From Ceratopteris richardii (lineage: Eukaryota > Streptophyta > Polypodiopsida > Polypodiales > Pteridaceae): a DNA stretch of 64,000 nt. Every line of letters begins with the position of its first letter. Position 1 is the first letter of the stretch. The notes under the pieces were generated by a model, which was given only the letters and a program-made list of their open reading frames with translations, did no database searches and had not been told where the DNA came from. A program made the translations under genes and the position numbers. Location: NCBI GenBank assembly GCA_020310875.1, contig CM035435.1:64575336-64639335 (forward strand), in the 5' to 3' direction. Below, one piece after another: positions 1 to 11,433 of the stretch.

Positions 1-1390
1 TGACTTACTTTTTTTAGAAAATAGAATATGAGCATGTAAGGAGCAATAAAGAGAGAAGAAATAAAGAAGCTAAAGAGGATTCTAATCCTTCACTCAAATT
101 CACTCAAATGAATGAGCACATACTAATTTTAGTTGGAAACACCTAAGTCTTTGTTGTCTAGCTACACTTGAGTTTAAATGACAACAAAGTTTACAAAATT
201 AACTAGTTCGACCAAAATTGACATCTTAGTCTAGTCTATGAAAATTTGACCAAAATTGACATGGTATATGCTAAGCTCCAAATACTACACATCCTTATAT
301 GTTCAATTAAACAAAGTTATGATCAAACAAGACATAAATAGGAAGACAAAAAATGTGAATTACTAAAATCAATACCCAAACAACTAGTTTATCTAATCCA
401 ATTCAATAAACTAAAAGTGGCACCAAAAATTCAAAGCCTAGAGCTTCATCTCTATAATAAACCTAGAATCTTCAAAGGTGAAGTATAAGAGAGAGAGTAT
501 TAAGGATCTCATGAGCCATATGAAATAATTATCTGTAACTAAACCATCCAACAATCTATGAAGCCATGTATGTTTGGTAGGCTTGCTCGACTATGCAAAA
601 CTTTCTTTGAGAATGTTAGGACACCATACAAGGATCCCCTCTTCAAGGAGCCAAAACATAGTCAAGTATTTCAACCATGAACTTTATTTAGGATGGAGTT
701 TGGACTAGTTCTTTTTGGGCTAAAGTGTACTACAAGGCTTTCATAGACTCATCGCCAACAAGCCATCAAGTGATATTGAAATTAAGTTATGCAATCAATG
801 TTTGGATTTCATATTGAAGTTTCATTTGACCTCACTCTCACTTAATTTTATTTCCTATCTCTAGCCTCGTTCTACACTTATTTGAGCTTATGTTCTAGCC
901 TTCTAAATTGCACCTTGACAAGAAAACATAATTATACCTCCATACTCGTGTGTTTCCAACAAACGAAAACATACCAAAAAAATTGCTCTATGATAACAAA
1001 ATACTCATTTAATACAACAAAAGAAAATATGTTGAAGACAACAATGGAGCTAGATTCTAGATGGACAAGACATTGGACTAGCAAAGAAGTTAGTACTAGG
1101 GACAGCTAAGGGTGGTTTAAAAGTGCTGTGACAAAGGAACAAAAAAATTTGGTATTTTACATATTAACAAGTGAAACACTAACTTTTCTCATGTCAATGA
1201 ACTTTTAAAAAGAGGCTAGCTTGAAAGTACTATGGGTTATGTTTTAAAATGCAATGATAAATAAGATATTAACTGATATAGAACATCATTGTAAGAAAAG
1301 CCTGAATGCCCTTGTTTTTATTTATGACTCATAGCATGGCCAAACTTCACCCAAAAGGGACCAAAAAGCATTTGAGTTACTACTAGAAAC
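1..1390. other. AT-rich intergenic sequence, nothing recognised
   Basis: No open frame resembles a known family, and no RNA gene or repeat structure was seen. The one short frame near 882-1109 has no recognisable domain. Confidence 0.5.
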
Positions 1391-1478
1391 AGCTCTTTTC
1401 AAAGAGAATACAATTGCAACCCATCGCACTACGAAGCTCTTTTCAAAGAGAATACAATTGCAACCCATCGCACTACAA
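1391..1478. repeat. Tandem duplication, 44-bp period, two copies
   Basis: Two near-identical adjacent copies, both beginning AGCTCTTTTCAAAGAG and ending CATCGCACTAC. It looks like a simple local duplication with no coding content. The following 1479-1983 holds nothing I can recognise, apart from being downstream of the RMI1-like exons on the minus strand, where later exons of that gene might lie unrecognised. Confidence 0.85.
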
Positions 1479-1983
1479 AGCATGTTACAAGTAAAAATTT
1501 GAATTGATGCACGAAACCTCCATGTTTTACTATTACAAGCATACTAGATCATATTGTCTCAACCTTCAGCCAACAAAAATAAATGCCTAATATAATTCAA
1601 AAACAAAAGAAATCGACATCCAAATTCTGTGCATAACAAGATCTTGAATCATACTGAAATTTTTATATGACACTCATGCTATGAAAAAGTAACAGCATAA
1701 TATATGGATTACGATAATTAGTAGACGGCCTCATAACCATGGAACTCTGCTAGACAACTCTCTTTAATGAGCACCCCACACATATATGAGGAGCGTCAAA
1801 CACAAATAGGAGGTCCATACAAGTAGTCAGTATAGAAATCCCCGATGATAATTCCCAAGTCGAACCATTCTCAAGATTATTATCTAATTATTCTTCAGTT
1901 TAAAGATCCAAAAGCGCTCGCCAACTTTCGTTAGGGCTTTAAAAAGTTTAAAACGAACATGCAACACCATAATTTATAATCAC

Positions 1984-3012
1984 CTTAAAACCAGCAGGAG
2001 ATAGGACATTGAGGGCTTTAATTGGACGATATTCAATTCCGTAAATGTGTTGTACTCCATCAGTCATGGATAGCTTCAGACACCTGCTATCAGTTGCTGA
2101 TCGTTCTTTGTAACGTTGACGGATCGGAGCACCAATATCAACAATTTCATCGACCTCCCATCAGAACAGGGATAGATTAGTGATTTTTACCTAAACTTTT
2201 GAATACTTCTAATAGATGAAATGCTCTTGATAACTGAACGTCCAAGAAATTAGCTAAATTGTAACTGATAAACATCATTATATCAAAATCTTAAGTGCTA
2301 TGAAGTAAATGAACGAATTTTTCTCCTCAAAGTCCTTCGAAATATATCAATAGCTTTGAGCATCAGGATTCAGAAAGCACACTACCTGGAGAACAAATGG
2401 TCCAGATATCTCAATCCCATGAAGAGTGTGGAAACGAGGAGGAAGAACTGACTCGCCCATGCTATTTAAATCAGAAAACAAAAAACAGGAAAAACAAGCC
2501 TCTGCTTTCTGCGAATCATTAAGTTGTGAGAAACCCGGCCTTGATGCCTCCAGGCTTTCGACACACACATCGAGCCAATGTCCATTGGGCCTCACTCCTC
2601 GGCTCTCTAGGATAGCTTGTAGTGCGGCATGCCTAGAGGATGCTAAACGAGAAGGATTGGGAACACCCACTTGAGCTTGTGGAGAAAAAAATGATGCAGA
2701 TGTATCTACTCCATTATCAGGTACGGAATTGGATGGTGTATTGGAGTGAACTCCGCTGATATTGATATTGGTGTCTGGCACAAAGGCGGAGGATCGACCT
2801 TCGCCGCCAACTGAGGGTTCGAGACGGGAGGCTGTGGGATGATTGCCCCTGCTTCCGCCGTTACTTGAGGCCAATAGCTCGGGAGAATCTAAGATCTCTA
2901 TATCATCATATTCTTCTGCCGGTTCCACTTCCCTCTGCTCAACTTCTGCAATGTTCTCTGATGAGGAAGAGGAGGAATCGCTCACCTGCAGAACTCGTCT
3001 CCGGAAAGCCAT
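1984..3012 (-). CDS. RMI1: RMI1-like protein, N-terminal region (two exons, 3' part not found)
   Basis: Exon 1 is 3012-2386 (start ATG at 3012-3010). The intron is 2385-2155 (231 bp, GT...AG on the minus strand). Exon 2 is 2154-1984 (57 codons). Exon 1 encodes an acidic, Ser/Glu-rich tail (residues 1-120), then an alpha-helical RMI1_N-type segment with WLDVCVESLEASRPGF and FLFSDLN and ending GPFVLQ. Splicing continues directly as VDEIVDIGAPIRQRY, then CLKLSMTDGVQ and EYRPIKALNVLSPAGFK, a pattern I know from the OB-fold of plant RMI1. RMI1 works in the RecQ helicase-Top3 (BTR/RTR) complex that dissolves recombination intermediates in the nucleus. After exon 2 either a donor (AAG|GTGATT) is used, or the frame runs to TAA at 1950-1948. 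I found no convincing exon 3, so the gene may continue left of the window or be a truncated copy. Identity is inferred from remembered family motifs. Confidence 0.72.
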
Positions 3013-3496
3013 GGCTACCCTCTACTATCTGAAAGACATTTCCTTCAAAAACCATTCGTTCGACTGTGATCAAAGGGCATAGGTGTTCTGGAGTGCAGAG
3101 TAAGCCTGGTAGCGTGAGGCATTCTGTCAAAAACTTTTTTGACAAATGCGGTTCTCAAAGCTTCCGCGCTACTATTTGAAAGTTTCTCGCTGGCGAAGTG
3201 GATGGATCTTCCTTGCTTTGAAGACCGAAAATGTAATTAGAGGAATCGCTCACCTGCAGAACTCGCCTCAGGAAAGCCACACCTTCCCGCTACTCTTTCA
3301 AAGACATTTCCTTCAAAAACCATTTGATCGTCTGTGATCAAAGGGCATAGGTGTTCTGCAGTGAAGTGCAAAGTAAGCCTAGGAGCATGAAGCATTTTGT
3401 CGAAGACTAATTTTCGACAAATGCAGTGCGCAAAGCTTTCCCGCTACTATTTGAAAGTTTCTCGCCGATGGAGTGGATCGATCTTCTTTGTGAAAT
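2973..3496. repeat. Tandem duplication of the RMI1-like gene's 5' end and upstream region
   Basis: Copy 1 (2973-3240) covers the first codons, the start and about 230 bp upstream of the RMI1-like gene. Copy 2 (3241-about 3496) follows at a period of about 268 bp. Shared blocks include AGGAATCGCTCACCTGCAGA, GATCAAAGGGCATAGGTGTT and CTACTATTTGAAAGTTTCTC. In copy 2 the base matching the start codon has changed (CAT to CAC on the plus strand), so it cannot start the same protein. Divergence by point changes and small indels suggests an old duplication. The copies may hold duplicated promoter or 5'-UTR elements. Confidence 0.88.
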
Positions 3497-4917
3497 GCCA
3501 TCGATGGTTAGCAAAGGCAATATCTCCTCCTTCTATAGTGAAAATACTCATTCTGTAATTACAAAGCTTTATGATCGAAAGAGAGGATCTCAACTCTATT
3601 TCACTAGGTTTCAAGAGTGTTGTAATTCGACACAATGGAAGAGCTCATTCACTAAAAGTGATACCTGTTGATGATTAAGGAAGTAAGAGAAAAATAAAAC
3701 ACGCGTTTAGATGACACGTCCATTGAGGTTCTCTAACCGGTGGCACAAGCATCTCTTTAGCATTTGGCATTTTTGGATGGAACACATGCATTTTTTACAT
3801 GAGTTCCTCTGGCAATATGTGAAACTAGCCATAGGTATGCGGACTCTTCAAAGAACATTTTTGTACCTCTGCTCTATGTGAAATCAGTAGAAAGCAGAAC
3901 ATTGTGGATGAAGCTCGAGATTTGCTTGACAGTTCGTTAGTTATAATCCATGTGTCATCACCTTGTGAAATCAACTTTCAAATTTCCCATTGGGGCAAGG
4001 GAGGGGGTATCAGCACATTTCTGTTTGAAAAATGTGTCGTAACTTGGCATGCCAAGACTCCCGAGGCTCCACCCTTGTCTAAAGAGAGGTTGTCACGTGG
4101 TTACTTGTCAATGGTTGATCTGAAGAGATGAAGAGAATTTGTGCTGTGTGAAATGTGCCTTAGAGTCATGAGTGTCATCTTTGTCAATGAAATCTTAATG
4201 CCTTAATTTGGACCCACTCCACACCTTAAAATTAGTTTGTAAGAGGCAAAGGTGTGCTTCAATAACAGCTTATAATGAGGTCACTAAGATCTTCGAAAGA
4301 GGTCCCAAGTAAACAAGGAGGTAGTTTTGGACGAGTTCGACATGAGTAATAAATATTTCACATATGCACTCCTAATATTCTAAATCCAACACTAAAAGAT
4401 ATTTATGATAAATCCAACACTAAAAAATATTTATGATTGATATGGCTTGTTTTCCTCACTTGAAGAACAATGGAACATGGTCTCTTGGATTTTATGCTTG
4501 ATTTCTTAGTTGATCTCGGATACTACATCCCTTTGCAAGTCCCATTGAGAGCCTTGGCAATGAATGAGTAGGGTCTCTTTTTTTTATTGATTTCCATGAG
4601 CAATGAATGATTAAACGATTTTCTTCTCTAGTCATTTTTTTCTTATTATTTCAATCCTCAAATCTCTATGTTTGCACTTTGTGGCACACAAGTTGTAGAA
4701 GGCACACAGCTGCATAAACTTAGAGAAAAAGTGGTCAAATGTTGGGTTCAAAGTAGTGGTGTCTTATTTTTAGAATAGTCAGTCATTTTGTTGACAATCT
4801 CTCTATAAAATGAGTGCTTCTCTTCGTTTATGCATCCAAATTGAGCGACTTTTGTTCTTCTATGAAGTTTGCAACATGAATATGTATATGTTTATGCTTA
4901 TGTATGTACGAATGGTA
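3497..4917. other. Intergenic sequence with one short tandem duplication
   Basis: No gene was recognised. A 28-bp unit is repeated twice at 4381-4436 (TAAATCCAACACTAAAA...). Open frames here are short and lack family motifs. Confidence 0.5.
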
Positions 4918-5210
4918 GTTTTGTATATAAAGAAATATGCAAGTTCATTGAAAGATGTGTTGCAACTCTCAAAGATGTTTTGTTTGTTCCTCCTATCACT
5001 AGAAACTTGATTTCAATTGGTCAAATGAAAGAAATGGAGTGAAAGTGGGTTTTGGATTAACAATCAATGGTAGGATTATCACAAAGACACTTGGAATCTT
5101 GTTATAAGAGGACCAAAGATAAACCTGTTATATACTTATGAAGTTGAAGTTTTGGATTATTATGTGATGATTAATGGGAGTTAGATTAGTCAGTTGGATT
5201 TATGGCATAG
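4918..5210 (+). pseudogene. Copia GAG-pre-integrase remnant
   Basis: Around 4940-5010 the plus strand reads KDVLFVPPITRNLISIGQM with one internal disruption. This is the typical copia segment between protease and integrase ("V.GL.RNLISVGQL"). It is followed by frame-broken sequence and then joins directly to reverse transcriptase at about 5218, so integrase and the N-terminal half of RT are missing. It could be part of the next feature after internal deletion, or a piece of a different copia copy. Confidence 0.55.
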
Positions 5211-5217
5211 GAGATTA

Positions 5218-6415
5218 GGTGCAGGTTGAAAACGGCATTATATGGCTTGAAGTAAGCACCACATGCTTGGTATGAAGAGATTCATGCCTACCTGATTGCA
5301 CATGGTTTTGGGAACAATCCAACTGAGAGCACCTTATATGTTAAGCATGCAAATGATGTACTTCTTATCATTGATGACATGTTGCTCATTGGTCCTAATG
5401 AGAAGCATATTGCTAAATTTAAGGTTGATTTGCATGTCTGTTTTGAGGTGACATATTCGGGGCATTTGCATCATTATTTGGCCATTCAATTTATGCAAGT
5501 TGATGGGGGAATAGCTTTGTATTAAACAAAACATATTGACACATTATGACAACATTTTGGCCTTGACAATTGCAAACCTATTGCCACTCCTATTGAAATA
5601 GGTTTACGATTGAGTCTTCATGATGTTGGAGATGCATTTGATGTTGTCCTCGATCAGCAAGTTGTTGGATGCTTGATCTACTTATGCATAACTCGGCGTG
5701 ATATTCACTTTTTTGTCTCTCATATGAGTAGTTCTATGCATTGCCTAGGAGTCAAGCATTGGCAATCAGTTAGGCGCATATTTCGCCACTCAGTGGTGGC
5801 TAGCTACTTGGATTGTTTTATCCCAAGGGTGGATCATTACCACCAGATTTACATTCTTTTACTAACTCATAGTGGGTTGGTTGCTTTGACACGAGACTGG
5901 GTTGGTTGCTATGACACTTGTTTGTCCAATAGTGGTTTTTGCTTCATGCTTGGTAGCTTGTGCATATCTTGGTTGAGCAAGAAGCAGCCTACTATGGCCA
6001 CTTCTAGTTGTGAGGTTGAGTATAAGGAAGCCTTCACAACTATTGTTGAGTGTGTGTGGCTTAGATGCCTTTATGGTGTTGGTCAATATTTTGGCACCAC
6101 CATCTTTACTAGGAGTGAGAGCACATTAGCCGTTGTGAGGAACCTTGTGTTCCATGATCGCACAAAGCACACTGAGGTGCACTATCATTATGCCAGGGAG
6201 AGGTTCTCTACCAAGAGATCAATTTGGCATATGTGCCCACACACGGTAACATTGCTGACCTTTTCACAAAGGCTCTACATAGGAAGAAGTGTGAAGCTTT
6301 TTGCAAATCTTTGGGCTTACTTCCTTTTGTGGATTGATATCTTTCCACATAGCTTGGGACTTCCTTATACATGAGTGTCAGCTCCTTGTTCACCGCATCA
6401 CTCACAAGGGGGATT
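5218..6415 (+). pseudogene. Copia reverse transcriptase-RNase H remnant (copy 1)
   Basis: The translation starts within RT (LKTALYGLK, then stop, APHAWYEEIHAYLIAHGF) and runs through the RT C-terminus (GCLIYLCITR) to the RNase H region (SWLSKKQPTMATSSCEVEYKEA, HTEVHYHY, ADLFTKAL in another frame). It belongs to the same family as the copies at 16.7, 28.9 and 59.9 kb. Twelve bases are missing at about 5370 relative to those copies, removing the YV of the catalytic YVDD. There are in-frame stops and several frameshifts. It ends at a purine-rich tract (AAGGGGGATT, 6406-6415) directly before an LTR. Confidence 0.85.
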
Positions 6416-6644
6416 TGTTGCTATATTTTTGTAGTGATGTGTGTGAACACACTTAAGACAATCGAGGTTTTTTTTCCCTCATTAGGAGGTTTTTCTCTCT
6501 CGGCTTGTATATACGCATATTTCACTAACGGATTACTTATCTTTGTATATTCATTTGGTAATTCATTCAGTCTTGTGTTGTGCTTCAAGCTTCTTCTTCT
6601 TCATTGTGTTGTTCATGTGCTTCCATAGATCTCAAACTCCAATA
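6416..6644 (+). repeat. Copia 3' LTR (copy 1)
   Basis: About 229 bp, beginning TGTTGCTATATTTT and ending CTCCAATA. It aligns end to end with the 231-bp LTRs of the complete copia element at 28857-33945 in opposite orientation. The shared inner block is GTGATGTGTGTGAACAC, and the terminal CA has decayed to TA. It follows the polypurine tract directly, so it is the 3' LTR of the plus-strand remnant. Confidence 0.82.
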
Positions 6645-6889
6645 GAATCTACCATTTTTTTTGGAAAGATTCATTTTCTCCCATACATAGACTAATTTTT
6701 TTCCCTTAATTTCTTGTTGGTCTAATCATATTAGCTTGTACACAGTTAGTTTAACATTTGATCATTGGTCATCATTATTCATCTACTCAATTTTTTTTTG
6801 GGAAACTCTACCAAGATTTGATACTTAGTCATATTTCCAAGTGTTAATGGTGGGGTTATTTCTAGTTTCATCAACATTCTAGCCAATTA

Positions 6890-8105
6890 TTTCTCACCAT
6901 GGAACCAAAGATTTTAGGCACATATGATGAATCAAGTTCTATTTGCAAGTGGATCTAAAAATATTTATAGCTTGCAACGAAAATATCATTTTGAGAATTG
7001 CAAGTTTGATGGCACCAATTGTTCGTTATAGAAAAAAATCGTGATGTCTTAGTTCAAAGAAGGTAACGGAAGCCGATTGGCGGTCCTAAAAAGCTGCGTG
7101 CTGATATGGATGATGATGATTAGGAAGAGCTTGAATAGATGGCCATGTCTATGATTCATTTGCACCTCGTAGATAATGTTAATTTCATTGTTTTGGACTA
7201 TGAAACACCAGATGAGGCGTGAAATAATCTTTGCAACACCTATGAGAAAGAGCGCTTCCAACAAAGTCTATTTGGTGAGCAAACTATGATTTGTGCATAA
7301 ATATACAAATAGTGTTGCTCATTTGAATGAGTTTGACGGAAATGGATGATGAGATGAAAGTAGTTCTCTTACTTGCACATTGTTATGCAGAGCCATCAGT
7401 AACAATGTCCTTGGAGGGAATTTTGTCTTTAAGAACATTTATGGTGCACCTCTTAAGTGAAGAGATTCATAGGAAATCTATGGCTGCCACACATAGCGGA
7501 GATGGATGTAGTATTAAGGGATCAAATCAACCACATGGTAGGAACAAGAACATAGACAAGAATTGTCAAAATGGCAAGAGTAAGCAACTCTTGAAAGAGA
7601 GATATTGAATGCCATCATTTCCATAAGAAAGGACATATAAAGAATGATTGTTATGATTTGAAGAATGCCAAATGTAAAGGGCAACATGTTGATGTTCATA
7701 TTAATAGTTACATGCACTATCTACTTCATTTGTGAAGACAGAAGAAATAAATGCTACTTCTGATGATGTTAATGTGTTGAGACTTGACAACTTTGTGCCT
7801 GGTGAGGCGCTTATGTTTGATTCCTTTTCACACACATGGTTGCTAGATTTTGGTGCATCTTTTCATATGACATCGCATAAAGGGTGGTTCTCTAATTATG
7901 CAACAAAGTCCCTTTGTACGATGAGACTTGCGGCTTCTTACCAATGTGATGTTGTTGGATTTGTAGATATGGTTGTGGAATTTTTTGATGGTTCACACTT
8001 TACCCTTGAAAATATTTTGATGTGTCCTTGGATTATCTTGCCCAAGCGGTCTATAAGAGACATCATTGTCTTTGGTAAGGAACTTGGGAATTATAGAATA
8101 TCTTG
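6890..8105 (+). pseudogene. Copia gag-protease remnant of a second family
   Basis: The reading frame is broken many times, but copia order is clear. Near 7000 is FDGTN; at 7100-7260 a UBN2-type gag block (EELNRMAM..IHLHLVDNV, TPDEAWNNL); at 7327-7470 LAHCYAEPSVTM and LLSEEIHRKSMA; at 7820-8105 a protease-like region WLLDFGASFHMTSHKGWFSNY, where the catalytic DSGA motif has become DFGA. The gag differs from that of the 28.9/59.9 kb family. No RT, integrase or LTR was identified for it. Confidence 0.7.
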
Positions 8106-9241
8106 AGCACTTTTTTCACTTGAATGTTAGATGAGAAATTATACTTGACTTTAATCCTTGGGTTCCTAGCCTTGATACACTCTGACCTTTCTTCTTGGTC
8201 CAAGAGATAGGTGACGTCATTGATTCACCTCTCTTTGGTGATGTGTTTACTAGCGGGGAGCAATGTCCCTGCTAGCAACTCCGCATACCAATGTCTCTGT
8301 AATTTTGGACCTTGGGGCTCTATTGGTCATTTGCTCAACCCTCAACCTCAATTTCATCTTTCTTTTCCCCCTTACTATGTTGTTTCATCCAAAGTCCTGT
8401 TATTTGTTTTGCAATGGTCGGGCCTTGCGATTATTCTTATAGAGTATTCCTTGTTCCAATGTATATTCAATGAGCCTAGGTGCTCCAAGAAAAATGTTTC
8501 TAGACCTCCTGTGCTCTAATTACCTTGAACCCTACTATCCTTGGGAAAATAGCTCGCCTCATACCTATTTTTATTTGGTGTTCGCCTCTTCATATCTTGT
8601 GGTCACTCTTTCAACTTATGGTCACTCTTTCGACTGGTTTCTTCGTCCCTTGCCTTACGAATAAGCCATGATCTAGTTTGAATACCTCTAAATGTTCTTA
8701 TGTGTCCATAGTTATTCCCTCTCCTCTTTATTTAATATAAATAATGATTTTGAGTACAAAAGCTTAAATACAAAAGCCTTCGACCACCAATCCATAAACC
8801 ATTGTCTACTAAAGGCCTTTCCTTTGGGTATGCAAGTACACATATTGTGATTCCACATTGCTCAATGTCTTGTCAAGTCCAAAAATGATACTTTTCAAAA
8901 AAACTCTAGTGCCCGCAAGTTCTTTTTGCATTCCACCTTATGAGTGACAGTTCCTAAGCTTGCCAACACACTTGCTTCTTACCTTAGCAAGGGATATGAT
9001 GAATAAGAAAATATGGAAGAAATGATGATGAAGAAGCTAAAATTGTACCTTTAATGGAAAACTTAGAGATAATGAAAAAATCATAACCCTAAAAATGGAA
9101 TTTTGTTATTTCTCACTATCTACCTATCTAATTTTGATACATGAAGGGTGGAAATGGTGGATACAAATGCCCAAACAAGAAAATAAGTATCAGACTCACT
9201 TAGCTCACCAAGTGCAGTCCTTTAAGTGCTATAGTTAATGA
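8106..9241. other. Intergenic sequence, nothing recognised
   Basis: Frames at 8211-8664 are short and without recognisable motifs. The region may be further decayed copia sequence, but I cannot support that. Confidence 0.4.
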
Positions 9242-9375
9242 GACATGTCATCGACAACAACACCAAAGTGTTTGATGTATATGTGCTTGTATGTTGCACA
9301 TACCAATTGACATGTCATCGACAACAACACCAAAGTGTTTGATGTATATGTGCTTGTATGTTGCACATCAACCAA
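9242..9375. repeat. Tandem duplication, 67-bp period, two copies
   Basis: Copies begin at 9242 and 9309 with GACATGTCATCGACAACAAC and both end ATGTTGCACAT. The roughly 60-bp repeated cores look identical by eye, with a short spacer between, so the duplication is recent compared with the flanking decayed repeats. Confidence 0.88.
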
Positions 9376-9399
9376 TGGATCCTCACCTGTAAAATGTCA

Positions 9400-9880
9400 A
9401 TTTTAGAGAAAAAACAATGATTTGAAGATCTGCACTAGGCTCGGAGTCACACACATACACAAAGAGTCTCATACACATGCAAAAGGAGCCTCACATAGAC
9501 TCATATGCATACATGCACACATATACAAGAAAGTCACTTGTGGAGAAGATGCAAGAGCTCCCAAGAAACTCACAATTGATTAGAAGAGAGAATGAACTAG
9601 CAATAATACAAATGAGGGTTTGTTCACTTTTATAGGCAGGTTTTAAAAAGTGTTCCTCTTCACACTAATATCTATTCTAATAAAAAATAGGTCCTAAGCC
9701 CTCATTTGGAGTCCAATTGAAGTGCAAAAGAATCTTGCAAAATCCTAGAAGGTTAGAGAATCACTCCTCAAGCTCGAGGACTCCTTAGCCTACATCAATA
9801 TGGAGTTGATTACAAGAAAATGTTTTTGCAAAAATTTAAAAAGGTGGGATTTTACATAAAAATGTCTAATTTGAGGGATA
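9400..9880 (-). repeat. Possible solo LTR or LTR fragment (minus strand)
   Basis: On the minus strand the region reads AAGGAGTCCTCGAGCTTGAGG (in two parts), then GACTCCAAATGAGGGCTTAGGACC, a TATA element CCTATAAAAGTG (plus 9625-9636), then TTGCTAGTTCATTCTC. This order recalls the gypsy LTR at 35648-36226 (AGGAGTCCTTGAGCTTGG, GGCCCTCAAATAAGCC, CTATAAATAG, GGCTAGCTTC). The similarity is weak, and no ends, partner LTR or TSD were found. Confidence 0.3.
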
Positions 9881-10199
9881 TTTCTGAAAAATGTGGGGAA
9901 GCATTAACTCGTTATATTTCTCGACCATAGTCATGCTTTTTGACTTTGATTCTTCACAACCCGAACCATCTTTTCTCTTTTTGGCTTTGAACTTCGGTGA
10001 TTCCCTATCTCCAAGAATGCACCATCAAGAGTATTTGAGACTCCATATAATGAAAAGAAAAGTCAAGTTGACGATAGAAAGATTGCCATAGTCATGCCTA
10101 AGTGAGCGGCTTCATCAAGAACGGTATATGATAACAAAGAACAAACAAATAAAGTGAAAGTGATGATGGAAAATAGAGAAGAACGATGCATATACATAG

Positions 10200-11433
10200 G
10201 TAGTGATGTGATGAATGAGTAAAAACAAAACTTATTACGACTATTGAGAGAATACCAGGATTTTTTTGCATGGACCTACATGGATCTTAAGGGAGTCAAC
10301 AAAACTCCCTTACAAAACTCCTATATTGGGTAACATTAAGCCAACAAAGCAAAGAACATGCATGTATAACAATACTTATTCCATCAAGATAAAAGAAGAA
10401 ACCCATAAATTGCTAAACACTGGTTTTATTTATAAGATAGGCACATGGAATGGATGTCGCCATTCATGGTGATCCCTAAGAAGAATGGGAAATTAAGAGT
10501 GCGAATCAAGTTAAAAAAATGTCAATGTTGCAACAATCGGAGATAGTTATTCGCAACAATCAAAGATAATGTCTACAACAATCAAAGATAGTTATCTACA
10601 ACAATCATATATGGTTATATGCAACAATCACATATAGTTATCCACTTTTGGGAACTAACCATTTACTGGAATGCATTGTTGGAAGGAAGTATATAGCTTC
10701 CTCGATTTTTACTTAGGCTATAATCAAGTGGACATAGGCTCAAGGACCAGCATAAGATGGATTCTCTCATAGAGTGAGGGATATATGCATTTCATGTAAT
10801 GTTTCTAACGCATTCCAAAGATTAATGTGTCATGCTCTCAAGGAGTTTTTATGCAGGATCATGGAAACCTACATAGAGGATCATGGAAACCTACATAGAT
10901 GAAGTTCTTTGACAAGTTCAAGACTTACAAAGTGTGTTTGAATCTAGAAAATTGTGCTTTAATGGTGTGTCAAGGCAAAATCCTTGGTCATATCCTTTCT
11001 AGGAATGCATTATCAAAGTATGAGGAGAAAATCAAGTTCATACTTGATTTACCTTGACCCGAGAATGCCATGGAGGTTCAATATTTCATTTGCCATCGTG
11101 GATACTACCACTTGTTTATACATAAATATGCACTGCTATCACAAATTTTTCATAGATCACTAAGCACTCTTGTACTTCATGAACAAGCCATGTGCAGTCA
11201 GATCATTAGTTTATTGGCTCATATTCCTCATGGAGTTTGTTTTTGAGGTATTAGTGAAGAAGGGAAACATGCACATATGTGTTCATCATCTGTCTTGACT
11301 AACCATACCTATAGGAGTTGTAGATGCTCTACCAAATCCTTATTTGTTCATACTTTCATGTTCAATGCTTGAGTGCTTTGATATATGGAGCTTAAAGTTC
11401 AAAAATGGGGGTGTTTCCTTCTTGAAACATAGG
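10200..11433 (+). pseudogene. Gypsy reverse transcriptase-RNase H remnant
   Basis: Heavily broken frames align by eye with the pol of the intact gypsy element at 41826-46718: KPTKQ, IKEETHKLLNTGFIY, then PKKNGKLRVRI, KEVYSFLDFYLGYNQVDI, KCQGKILGHILSRN, then HRGYYHLFIHKYA and an RNase H tail (LMEFVFEVLVKKGN). It contains expanded (CAACAATCA)-like insertions at 10530-10630, where the intact element has one short stretch. No integrase follows; a purine tract (AAAATGGGGGTG) and then an LTR do. It may be the 3' part of an element with its integrase deleted, or the left part of a rearranged array. Confidence 0.75.

Noticed and set aside
8211..8664. Two overlapping plus-strand frames of 64-102 codons
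   Set aside because: Hydrophobic and low complexity, no homologue or motif, in a stretch of decayed repeats.
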